This document shows, piece after piece, positions 56,051-63,441 of a DNA stretch of 64,000 bases (position 1 is its first letter; every line of letters begins with the position of its first letter). The DNA lies in assembly GCF_020711235.1 (NCBI RefSeq), contig NZ_JAJFAV010000008.1, positions 186,001 through 250,000 on the forward strand, in the 5' to 3' direction. The translations under genes and the position numbers were made by a program. The notes under the pieces are model-generated. The model saw nothing but the letters and a program-made list of their open reading frames with translations. It ran no database searches and had not been told where the DNA came from. The DNA is from Hymenobacter sp. 15J16-1T3B (GTDB lineage Bacteria > Bacteroidota > Bacteroidia > Cytophagales > Hymenobacteraceae).

Positions 56051-56356
56051 GCAAGGGGCCCCGCATATTCCGATTAGAGCAAGCCCCGCCGATAACCTCG
56101 GCGGGGCTTCTTCTTGTGAAAAAAATTCTGGAAAAACAATCACATATATTTTTTATCATATCGTAAATTGGACGAGTTATATTTGCTTTGTTCGTTTTTG
56201 AACTCTGTCCGTAATCGTTGGCTTTTGGCCAGCTGGTCAGAGAATTAACAGCCGAGCTACCCTGCGCCGCACCGGCTGGCAGCTTCCTGCAAAAGCTAAC
56301 CCCCTCGCGGGTTTCTGCGTTTGGAGGCACTCCACCCCGGTAAACCATCCACCTCC
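56051..56356. other. Intergenic region after sucC
   Basis: It holds the sucC terminator and an AT-rich stretch with TATATTTG at 56178-56185, a perfect -7 element for the downstream secreted protein, with a poorer -33 region. No gene is seen. Confidence 0.5.
56081..56109 (+). terminator. Terminator of sucC
   Basis: A 12-bp perfect stem (56081-56092 with 56098-56109), 5-base loop and the T-rich CTTCTTG that follows. Confidence 0.8.
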
Positions 56357-57241
56357 ATGCATAAAACATTTACGGGACTGTTGATTTTGCTTGGGCTAGG
56401 ACTGGGCTCCCCCGCTGCGTGGGCCCAGTCGGCGGCGCCCTCTTTCGAGGTGCCCCTGCCCTTTAGCACGACGCCAACGACCATTGCCGCGTACAGCTTC
56501 CGCTACAGCACGCCCGAAGACTTTTACCTGCAAACCCTGCGCGACCGGTACGGCCTGGAAGCCATAGCCGCGCAGGAGTCCACGACGCTGGGCAAAGTGA
56601 AAGCCCTCAGCTTGTGGGTGCACAACCGCTTGGTGCACGACGGCCGCATTGCCTCCACCAAAACCGACCCGATGGAAATCCTCGACGACGCGCTGGTGGG
56701 CAAATCGGTGCAGTGCGTAGAGTTTGGGCGCGTGATGGCGGCGGTGCTTACGGCCATGGGCATGCCCGCCCGGCCCTTGTTTCTGAAAGCGGCCGACGCG
56801 GACAAGCGCGGCTCGGCCGGCGGCCACGTGTTGACGGAAGTCTGGCTGGAGGAGTTTCAGAAGTGGGCCGTGGTCGACAGCCAGTGGGACGTGCTGCCGA
56901 CGCTGAACGGCGTGCCCGTTAGCGCCGTGGAGTTGCAACATGCCTTGGCCAAGAAAAGCGCAGGCCTGACCGGCGAAACGTCGACCGACGCCAAAATCAA
57001 GTTCTATTACCGCTGGCTGCAGCCCTACCTCTACTACTTCGACACGCCGCTGGACAACCGCTACGGCGTGCGCACCGGCAACGGCAGCCTGATGCTCATG
57101 CCCATTGGGGCCAAAAAGCTAACCACGTTTCAGCGCAGCACCAAGCTCAGCGGCATGCGCTACACCACCTCCACGGCCGTGTTCTACCCGAACCCGCTGG
57201 AAACCCATCAGGCCCAGGAACACCCCAATTCCATCGATTAA
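56357..57241 (+). CDS. Secreted transglutaminase-like protein
   Basis: A 294-residue protein with a signal peptide (MHKTFTGLLILLGLGLGSP... cleavage near AWAQ). The domain (about 75-180) has the Cys-His-Asp triad: C120 in SVQCVEFGRVMAAVLTAMG, H157 in GGHVLTEVW and D174 in WAVVDSQWD. Such domains act as peptidases or cross-linkers in the envelope. ATG 56357 begins the signal peptide. It stands alone, converging on ohr. Confidence 0.88.
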   Translation: MHKTFTGLLILLGLGLGSPAAWAQSAAPSFEVPLPFSTTPTTIAAYSFRYSTPEDFYLQTLRDRYGLEAIAAQESTTLGKVKALSLWVHNRLVHDGRIASTKTDPMEILDDALVGKSVQCVEFGRVMAAVLTAMGMPARPLFLKAADADKRGSAGGHVLTEVWLEEFQKWAVVDSQWDVLPTLNGVPVSAVELQHALAKKSAGLTGETSTDAKIKFYYRWLQPYLYYFDTPLDNRYGVRTGNGSLMLMPIGAKKLTTFQRSTKLSGMRYTTSTAVFYPNPLETHQAQEHPNSID

Positions 57242-57267
57242 TCTGGCTTCGGCCCTTCCTTACGCGG

Positions 57268-57300
57268 CAGCGCCCGTCCGAAACCTCCGGACGGGCGCTG
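57268..57300. terminator. Bidirectional terminator between transglutaminase gene and ohr
   Basis: A 13-bp perfect stem (57268-57280 with 57288-57300) and a 7-base loop between two converging genes. No long T-run follows on either side. Confidence 0.65.
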
Positions 57301-57323
57301 CTGCTTATGCGGGGTAGCGGCGG

Positions 57324-57806
57324 CTACCCGTTTTGGGCCACGCCGGCGTTTTCTTCGGCCTGCACGGGCAAGGGCTGGCCTTTCACGCGCAGCTCCACTT
57401 CCATGTTGCCGCGGGTGCCCACCGAGTACGGGCAAATGCGGTGGGCCTGGCGCACTATCTCGATGGTTTTGGCTTCGTCGAACTTCTTCAGGTCCACATC
57501 TAGGATGGCGCTCAGGCCGTAGCCCTCGCCCTCCTGAAACAGCGTGACGGAGCAGTTGACGGTGGTTTCGGGGTCGAGCCGGTCGCCGGCACGTTGGGCA
57601 ATGACGAGCAAGGCCTGCTGAAAGCACGAAGAATACCCGGCGGCAAATAGCTCTTCGGGATTAGTGGCGCCGCGCTTGCCGCCCAGGCCTTCCGGCACCG
57701 ACATATCCAGGTCGATGACGCCCGTGGTGGAGCGCACGTGGCCGCTGCGGCCGCCGACGGCTTGCGCCTCAGCGGTATACAAGGTTTTTTTTTCGGACGA
57801 AGCCAT
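57324..57806 (-). CDS. ohr: Organic hydroperoxide resistance protein Ohr
   Basis: A 160-residue OsmC-superfamily thiol peroxidase of the Ohr branch, which reduces organic hydroperoxides. The two catalytic Cys are at the classical places, C61 (SSCFQQAL) and C125 (ICPYS), and the start SEKKTLYTAEAQAVGGRSGHVRS is typical. The C-terminus is longer than usual by about 20 residues. An OhrR-type repressor gene is not adjacent. Confidence 0.92.
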   Translation of the reverse strand: MASSEKKTLYTAEAQAVGGRSGHVRSTTGVIDLDMSVPEGLGGKRGATNPEELFAAGYSSCFQQALLVIAQRAGDRLDPETTVNCSVTLFQEGEGYGLSAILDVDLKKFDEAKTIEIVRQAHRICPYSVGTRGNMEVELRVKGQPLPVQAEENAGVAQNG

Positions 57807-57900
57807 AGAAACAGAATTAGGGTTTGGGTTGGGTGTTAGGCTTAACTGCGTTCCGCGGCGGAAGGTTACGGGTAGAATTTTCAGGAAAACGCCCCGCCGG

Positions 57901-57931
57901 TTTGGCCGCGCCGCATTTTTGCCTACTTTTG
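57901..57931 (+). promoter_or_regulatory. Promoter of tRNA-Arg
   Basis: TTTG at 57901-57904, a 19-base spacer and TACTTTTG at 57924-57931 match the Bacteroidota consensus exactly. The tRNA begins 13 bases after the -7 element. Confidence 0.75.
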
Positions 57932-57943
57932 CCGGCCCCTACT

Positions 57944-58018
57944 GGTCGCGTAGTACAACGGATAGTATAGGAGTCTCCGAAGCTCTTGATCCAGGTTCGA
58001 TTCCTGGCGCGACCACCA
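57944..58018 (+). tRNA. tRNA-Arg (CCG anticodon)
   Basis: A 75-base cloverleaf with encoded CCA: acceptor GGTCGCG/CGCGACC, D arm TAGTACAACGGATAGTA, anticodon loop CTCCGAA (anticodon CCG), and T arm AGGTTCGATTCCT. The gene is the left edge of an accessory island, and the 3' half of tRNA genes is a usual integration target. Confidence 0.95.
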
Positions 58019-58054
58019 AAAGACCCTCTCTGCGTTATGCAGAGAGGGTCTTTT
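58017..58054 (+). terminator. Terminator of tRNA-Arg
   Basis: A stem of about 15 bp (AAAGACCCTCTCTGC, right arm 58039-58054) with a GTTAT loop and TTTT end begins directly at the tRNA 3' end. Confidence 0.85.
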
Positions 58055-58166
58055 CATTTTCAGGGCACAGAATGGGGTACAGAACGAGCTTTGCTTGTTG
58101 CCAAGCTCCGACCTTATTGAGGCCAAAACTGTTGTCTTTAACCGCTTGATAGCACTACTTGACAAC

Positions 58167-58781
58167 ATGAATTTTGACTTCTCAGCTCTGGAGCTTTACG
58201 ATGACATGCTAGTTCATGTCTGTGATATTGTCGTTACTCGGGACTATAAATCCTTTGCTACTTACCTATCGGATCAAGACGAGGTAGATGCCTTTACTGC
58301 CAGAGTTATTAAGTCTTACCAAGCTGTTCGCCTTGAGATAAAGAATAATCTTGATCGTATACCTGACCAATCTACAAGGTTAGCTTACCTAAAAGAGGTA
58401 GAGCGGTTTCTAAGCCAACATCCAAACTTTCACGCCATCATTGAAAGGGGTGGAGCGAAAGCGCTACTAGCACTAACTCATAAACCAGAAAATGGCCCGC
58501 CTAGGGACTTTGCACTGCGCAGTATGAGAGCACTGCTACAGCGTAAAGCCGACAACCTAACGAGCAATGAGTTGGAGTGGCTCACAAACCTTCATGTTAT
58601 GACCTGTGGTGCTCATGAGACATGGACAGAGCTAAAGGAGGAGCTGAATCGTCAGTTCCGCCTTAATTCTTCGTCCTCCGCCTCTGAAGGCTCTACTGGA
58701 GTAGAGACACAGAACAATGCTGCGGGCGTTTCCTTTGATGATTTATGGACAGCCCCAGCTCTTACAAAACAAGTCGATTGA
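58167..58781 (+). CDS. Unknown island protein, cut short by an in-frame TGA
   Basis: A 204-residue protein from ATG 58167 (MNFDFSALELYDD). Residues 1-165 are helical with acidic patches; the end (about 168-204) is Ser/Thr-rich and disordered. It is AT-rich against the chromosome. The TGA at 58779-58781 is followed in the same frame by a further 125 open codons without any ATG near the start, so the native gene was probably longer. It is the first gene after tRNA-Arg. No domain was recognised, and it does not look like an integrase. Confidence 0.7.
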   Translation: MNFDFSALELYDDMLVHVCDIVVTRDYKSFATYLSDQDEVDAFTARVIKSYQAVRLEIKNNLDRIPDQSTRLAYLKEVERFLSQHPNFHAIIERGGAKALLALTHKPENGPPRDFALRSMRALLQRKADNLTSNELEWLTNLHVMTCGAHETWTELKEELNRQFRLNSSSSASEGSTGVETQNNAAGVSFDDLWTAPALTKQVD

Positions 58782-59159
58782 ATATTTAAGAGGCTTAATT
58801 TTATCGAAACCAGAAACAAAGGGCTAATCAACATTCAGCCAAAGACCTTAAGGAACCCCGGACGCCCTTTCGTTGCTGTTTTCAGATTGCTGGAGATGAT
58901 AGGAGTAGTCAGGGGCACACAAGAGTCTCAAGGCAAGCTAAAGGTGCCTAACTCAATATGGTCTAAACTCTTCGCTCAACGCTACAAAGTGGACATTCCA
59001 GTTGGAACAGCGAAGTATCTGATTTCAGAGAGGAACCAAAATAATGAATTTAGAAGGGATGTGGAGCAAGCCTTACCCATTGTTGCAGAGGCATTTCCAA
59101 GGAGCAAATCATCGTTGAAGCTACCTTGGAATTTACCGGTAAATCCAACAACCCGATAA
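58782..59159 (+). pseudogene. C-terminal part continuing in frame after the TGA
   Basis: These 125 codons continue the preceding frame (IFKRLNFIETRNKGLINIQPK...). The segment resembles the conserved end of an island protein: PGRPFVAVFRLLEMIGVV, KYLISERNQNNEFRRDVEQALPIVAEAF. The first possible start codons are TTG 58887 and ATG 58896, in the middle of the conserved block. It is either a fragment or the readthrough part of a 330-residue protein. Confidence 0.55.
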
Positions 59160-59197
59160 TAGCTGGTATGTGAGGGTAGCATTGGAGAAACAATCCA

Positions 59198-59617
59198 ATG
59201 CTTCACATGCAAACACTACCCATTCCCGAGACGGTGGGCAAGCAGCTCCCACAGCCTCATCCTCTTTATGCCACTGCTGGTACCCTAGTAGAGGCAGCAG
59301 AAAGCTTGATAGCTTTCATTGAGGCACGTGCCTGCGCAGCCGCTAAAGAGCAGTGCTTGCTTATAGCGGCAGATAAAGCAAAAGCTCCGGTTGAGGAAAG
59401 CCAGGAGCTGCTTACCGTTGAGAAAACAGCTGCTTTTCTTGATGTAACGCCTCAAACTGTATTTGACTGGCGTAAACGGGGCATTCTGCAAGCTTATAAG
59501 CTTGGCAACCGCGTGTACTTCAAACGCTCTGAAGTCGTAGCAGCCCTAGAAGCCCAAAGCTTCCCTGACGGCCGCCGCAAGTACGCTCGTCGCCAGTTCC
59601 AACAAAAAGCCCGCTAG
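59198..59617 (+). CDS. Excisionase-like helix-turn-helix protein
   Basis: A 139-residue protein. Residues 75-125 are a MerR/Xis-type winged helix (helix_turn_helix_17 pattern): LLTVEKTAAFLDVTPQTVFDWRKRGILQAYKLGNRVYFKRSEV. The N-terminal part (1-70) is helical. Such proteins bind the ends of mobile elements or regulate them. ATG 59207 is the alternative start. It is followed by a tiny gene and the replication-type genes. Confidence 0.8.
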   Translation: MLHMQTLPIPETVGKQLPQPHPLYATAGTLVEAAESLIAFIEARACAAAKEQCLLIAADKAKAPVEESQELLTVEKTAAFLDVTPQTVFDWRKRGILQAYKLGNRVYFKRSEVVAALEAQSFPDGRRKYARRQFQQKAR

Positions 59618-59621
59618 CCTT

Positions 59622-59756
59622 ATGCAGACGAACGGGCTGAAAGTTTTTGACGAGGTTGGTACCCGCGTCGAAAGTAAAGAAAAAGCTGAGGTACGTGCTC
59701 AACAAGCACGTACCCTCCTGCCAAATCTAGCAGCAACCTTTATTGCCGCTGGCTAG
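59622..59756 (+). CDS. Small 44-residue protein
   Basis: A frame from ATG 59622 to TAG 59754-59756 (MQTNGLKVFDEVGTRVES...), helical and charged, immediately before the next start codon (stop TAG then ATG). It is missed by long-frame searches, but its tight spacing of 4 bases from the previous stop and 0 bases to the next start suggests translational coupling. Nothing is known of its role. Confidence 0.4.
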   Translation: MQTNGLKVFDEVGTRVESKEKAEVRAQQARTLLPNLAATFIAAG

Positions 59757-60593
59757 ATGATGGTGGTTACGAAAAACTATCCCGACGGTGTTCCTGTACC
59801 GTCGGGTAATACCGCGCAACTGGCAACGCGCATCCAAGCCGCCCTGGATCCGGACAAGCTCTATACCCGCGCCCAAGCCTTGCGGCATCTGGCGTCGGTG
59901 GGCTGCAGTGATCCTGCAGGGTGGCTGGCCGCTGCTATCTCCGCCGGGTGGCTTGAGGTCTACCCAGACCAAACCGTTGGCTACGGCTCGCGTTGTTGGC
60001 TCCCTGCCAAGCACGCGTTGGGCCAGGAGGCAGCGCTTCCCTTATTCAGCTACTACGATGGTCCCATCACCAATGTCCAGCCGAGCAAGGCCATCGACGC
60101 GGCTCAGCTCTGGCAGCTGCTGACTAGTTCGGCTCTGGAAAAGGTTACTCGAGAACTGCGTACGCAGCCTGCTGGAAGTTCCAGACGGAAGTACTTAAAG
60201 GCAAGCCTGCCATTCGTCACTCCCGCTGGCCTGTTTGCCAGACGCGTTAACGGACAGCTGAATACTCCGAGCGGCTTACTCGTGCTGGATTTCGACCACG
60301 TAGCCGACTTAAGCCGCGTGAAGGATACCCTACTCGCTGACCCTACCTTACCCATTGATCTGCTGTTTACCAGTCCGTCGGGCGACGGTATCAAGGCGTT
60401 TGTGCGGGTGTCATCCAAGCACACGCACGAGGACAACTTTCGCGGGGTGTCTAACTTTTTGAAGGACGTACACGGCCTAACGCCTGACCCCAGCGGAAAG
60501 GACGTGGCCCGGGCCTGCTTTGCGTGCCACGATCCGTTGGCATGGCTCCACCCCCGCTACAGCAATACTGCTTCCATCGTCCATCCATGGTAA
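59757..60593 (+). CDS. BT4734/VirE N-domain-like protein of a mobile element
   Basis: A 278-residue protein. Its second half (about 150-265) has the pattern of the VirE N-terminal/BT4734 family found in Bacteroidota islands: SGLLVLDFDHVADL, LLFTSPSGDGIKAFVRV and DPSGKDVARACFACHD. The family is related to archaeo-eukaryotic primase-type folds (from family knowledge). It precedes a DUF3987 gene, its usual partner, with the start of that gene overlapping the stop by 7 bases. The pair is probably involved in replication of the element. Confidence 0.8.
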   Translation: MMVVTKNYPDGVPVPSGNTAQLATRIQAALDPDKLYTRAQALRHLASVGCSDPAGWLAAAISAGWLEVYPDQTVGYGSRCWLPAKHALGQEAALPLFSYYDGPITNVQPSKAIDAAQLWQLLTSSALEKVTRELRTQPAGSSRRKYLKASLPFVTPAGLFARRVNGQLNTPSGLLVLDFDHVADLSRVKDTLLADPTLPIDLLFTSPSGDGIKAFVRVSSKHTHEDNFRGVSNFLKDVHGLTPDPSGKDVARACFACHDPLAWLHPRYSNTASIVHPW

Positions 60594-62265
60594 CGCCTCC
60601 TCAGACTTTCGACACGGGAGCCTGGTTGGAGAGAGGCTCCGCACAGTCTGCACGCGCTACCATCCCCCGCACGGACGGGGCCCTGGCGTGGTGCTACGAC
60701 CAGCATGTTGCCCGCCACGGCCCGATGCCGGGGCCTGGGGGGCGCAACGCATGGCTTGCTGCCTTCACCAAGTTCTGCAACGAACGCGGCGTCGCCGAGG
60801 CCGACTTGCAGGCGCATGCTACTTACTGGGCAGCGGATGATTTTACGCCAGCGGAGATTCAGCGCACGGTTCACGGCATCTACACCCGGGACCGCACACC
60901 ACGCACGGAAGCCGTACGTGGCTGCAGCAACGGGGCGCCTAAATCAAGGGATGCAAGGCGCCCCATCTTCCTCTCCTGTGCCTATGCCAGGTGGCATCCT
61001 AGCCGAAACCTACCAAATGCTTCCCATCTGGCTGCGTAAATGCTGCGAGCAGTTTAGCGAAGGAGCCGAGCGCGATGTAATGCTACTGGGTACCCTCACG
61101 GTGCTATCCGGCTGCTTTCCCACTGTTAAGGGCATCTACGACGGGGCGCCGGTATGGCTCAACCTGTTCTCGTTTGTCTTAGCCCCCGCAGCGAGCGGGA
61201 AAGGAGCGCTGACGTGGGCGCGCAAGCTGGCGTGGCCGTGGCACCAGCAGCTCGCCACGGCCAGCAAACAAGCAAATGACGAGTACTTGGTACAGCTGCA
61301 AGAATGGAAAGCCAGCCGAAAAGGTAAACACGCTAACTCCGCTCCCCCTCCCCCAGCGCCTCCGTTCCGCCAGCTCTACATACCGGCTAACAATACCGCC
61401 GCTGCGTTGATGAATGCTCTGGCCGACAACGACGGCCGCGGCATAATCTGCGAAACCGAGGCCGATACCCTCAGCGGCGCTTTAGGCCAGGACTTTGGCA
61501 ACTTTTCAGACTTGCTGCGAAAGGCCTTTCACCACGAGCCGCTTTCGTTGATGCGCAAAACGGACAGGGAGCAGATTGACATTACCTCCCCGGCCATTTC
61601 ACTGGCGCTTACCGGCACCCCCGCCCAGCTTCGCCGCCTCATCCCCACGGCCGAAGACGGATTGTTCAGCCGTTTTCTATTCTATACGTTCGAGCGCCCA
61701 GCCGTATGGCGTGACGTCAGCCCGGCTGGTGGCCGCGGCAACCTGGGAGCGTTCTTCGACGAGCAGGGCAAAGCAGTGACCCGCATGATGGCAGCCACGG
61801 CGGCTAGCGGAAATTCAACTGTAGAGCTTTCGGAAAGAGGGTGGGCGATGATTAATGCAGCCGGGAATGCTGGTTTGGTGGCCGCGGAAGCATCGGGCTC
61901 GGACGGTGCGGGACTGGTATTTCGTTTGGGACTCACTACCTTCCGGCTTGCGGGAGTATTGGCGTTGCTCCGCTGCTTCGAGAACGGGCTAGAGCCCCGC
62001 GCCGTCATTTTAGCTAGTGACGAAGATGTAGAGGCTGCTATTCAGATTACAAACGTGTGTCGTGCGCATGCATTGTATCTATTAGCCACCCTTCCTACCG
62101 CCCCCTATGTTCGAGGCAAAAGCAGCTCCTTTTTCCAAGAAAGCAGACCTACAAGCCCAGGTACTGGCTATGTGGGACCAAGGCAAGACGTACCGGGAGA
62201 TAGAGGCGGAAACCGGCGTGCCCAGATCGACCATCGGCAGTTGGCGGACAAAGCCCAGTCCGTAG
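60587..62265 (+). pseudogene. DUF3987-type protein with two apparent +1 frameshifts
   Basis: The protein runs in three frames. Frame A (from ATG 60587, MVTPPQTFDTGAWLERG) reads to ...IYTRDRTP near 60900. Frame B continues as HARKPYVAAATGRLNQG...ILAETYQMLPIWLRKC, holds the DUF3987 domain (about 61000-62090, with FVLAPAASGKGALTWARKLAW, IICETEADTL and GLFSRFLFYTF) and goes out of frame in a C5 run near 62101-62105. Frame C encodes a helix-turn-helix end (KKADLQAQVLAMWDQGKTYREIEAETGVPRSTIGSW) to TAG 62263-62265. Together they make one full-length gene. Either the gene is dead or the read contains two indels. Confidence 0.7.
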
Positions 62266-62270
62266 CGTCC

Positions 62271-62308
62271 AGGCGTCCACTGTCCAGAAAGTTGGACAGT
62301 GGACGCCT
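62271..62308. repeat. Inverted repeat after the DUF3987 gene
   Basis: Sixteen-base perfect arms (62271-62286 with 62293-62308, AGGCGTCCACTGTCCA) and a 6-base loop; flanking GTCC and TGGAC extend the pairing with one bulge. There is no T-run, so it may be a protein-binding site or an RNA hairpin instead of a terminator. Confidence 0.65.
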
Positions 62309-62498
62309 TGGACACTCCCCTTCAGCCCTACGAAATGCAGCGACCTGTTTCATAAACGACCATTTAAGTTTTAGGTCACGGCATTTAAGCTGACTATTCG
62401 TGCTATATCTGGCCGCTCGCCGGATCCGCTTTTATAATGCAGACCGGCAGTTATCAGAAAGGCATGGTTAATCTGGAATTCTGCTTTTTCACCGGTCA

Positions 62499-62552
62499 AA
62501 AACGGTTTTTACACTCGTTAAAACCGTTTTCTCAAACAGTTTGTAACCGTTT
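62499..62552. repeat. Cluster of three AACCGTTT-type repeats
   Basis: AAAACGGTTTT (62499-62509) and its exact reverse complement AAAACCGTTTT (62520-62530), then a third AACCGTTT (62545-62552). All lie within 66 bases upstream of ATG 62565. They may be an operator for a regulator or small iterons. Confidence 0.5.
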
Positions 62553-62564
62553 GCATATAGCACC

Positions 62565-63173
62565 ATGAAACACTTGGGGCGTGTATGCCCATATTGTGGT
62601 GAGCCCGTGGAAGGGCGCCCCAACAAAATCTTCTGCAGTGACTACTGCAAAGGCCGACATTTTCGAGAAGTAGGCCCAGCCACTGTATCTGAGTCACCTT
62701 CCAATAGATGGGAGCCGAACCCAATTTCAGATCATCAACCCGTTCAACCTTCTTCTCCTATACCTGCAGCAAAAGAAGACTATTGGCAAAGGACCGTACG
62801 AGAAGAACAAGAACGGAAGCAAAAGCAGAAAGCTGATGCCGAAAGAGCTCTGTCCGAATCCTTGCACAATCAGTTCAGCGATGTAGTCAGGGATTTCCTT
62901 GATGCAGAAGGCAAGCTTATATCATTACCTGCTATCGAACCATTCTTGGTCGAGGTACAAGAACTCTGTAAGGCTTACTGCTTACATCCTTACCTGAAAC
63001 AGTCGGACAACCAAGCCAAGCGCCGTTTGAAAGAGCTGTACAGCATCGAGGACACCTTGCTTGATCTAGTTCAGCATATCTCCGAAAAAAGCATCTGGCA
63101 AAGCAAGCACGAGCGCTATTTCCTAACTGACAAAAAGCGCAAAGCATTACGTGAGCTTCTGATTGCTGATTAA
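62565..63173 (+). CDS. Zinc-ribbon protein of unknown function
   Basis: A 202-residue protein. The N-terminus (8-28) has a CPYCG...CSDYCK zinc ribbon followed by a basic stretch, as in DNA-binding or island proteins. Residues 67-95 are charged and probably coiled coil (REEQERKQKQKADAERAL); the C-terminal part (about 100-202) is helical. It may be regulated by the AACCGTTT repeats in front of it. It is AT-rich. No family was recognised. Confidence 0.72.
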   Translation: MKHLGRVCPYCGEPVEGRPNKIFCSDYCKGRHFREVGPATVSESPSNRWEPNPISDHQPVQPSSPIPAAKEDYWQRTVREEQERKQKQKADAERALSESLHNQFSDVVRDFLDAEGKLISLPAIEPFLVEVQELCKAYCLHPYLKQSDNQAKRRLKELYSIEDTLLDLVQHISEKSIWQSKHERYFLTDKKRKALRELLIAD

Positions 63174-63217
63174 TGTAAGGTTAGCTTCCTTGCGGGTCTA
63201 CTGGTAACCAGCTCCAG

Positions 63218-63288
63218 AATGCCACTATCCAACGCTAAGTCCCCTGGCGCTTCACGTACCAGGGGACTTAGCGTTGGATAGTGGCATT
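63218..63288. repeat. Perfect 30-bp inverted repeat
   Basis: Arms at 63218-63247 and 63259-63288 are fully complementary, with an 11-base loop. The repeat lies 45 bases beyond the zinc-ribbon gene. The only T-run is the four T at 63291-63294. It could be a terminator, a small folded RNA or the end of a mobile segment. Confidence 0.75.
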
Positions 63289-63441
63289 AGTTTTCGGAGC
63301 AACTACGCTCGTTTCAAAGTTAACTCTACATTTACCTATAGCACCTCAACAGTATCAAAGAGAACCTCCACGATGTGAACGTTTATCTCTACAATGCTCA
63401 GATAGAGGAATGCAAAGGTTTAGCTACTTACAAGGGCATAC

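Larger units (their letters stand above)
62266..62564. other. Intergenic region with inverted repeat and AACCGTTT repeats
   Basis: This 299-base region holds a perfect 16-bp inverted repeat just after the DUF3987 gene and three AACCGTTT-type sites just before the zinc-ribbon gene. No gene is seen. Confidence 0.5.

Noticed and set aside
57923-58168. An 81-codon minus-strand frame with a QESNLDQELRR-type peptide
   Set aside because: It is the antisense translation of tRNA-Arg and its terminator, a common false gene.
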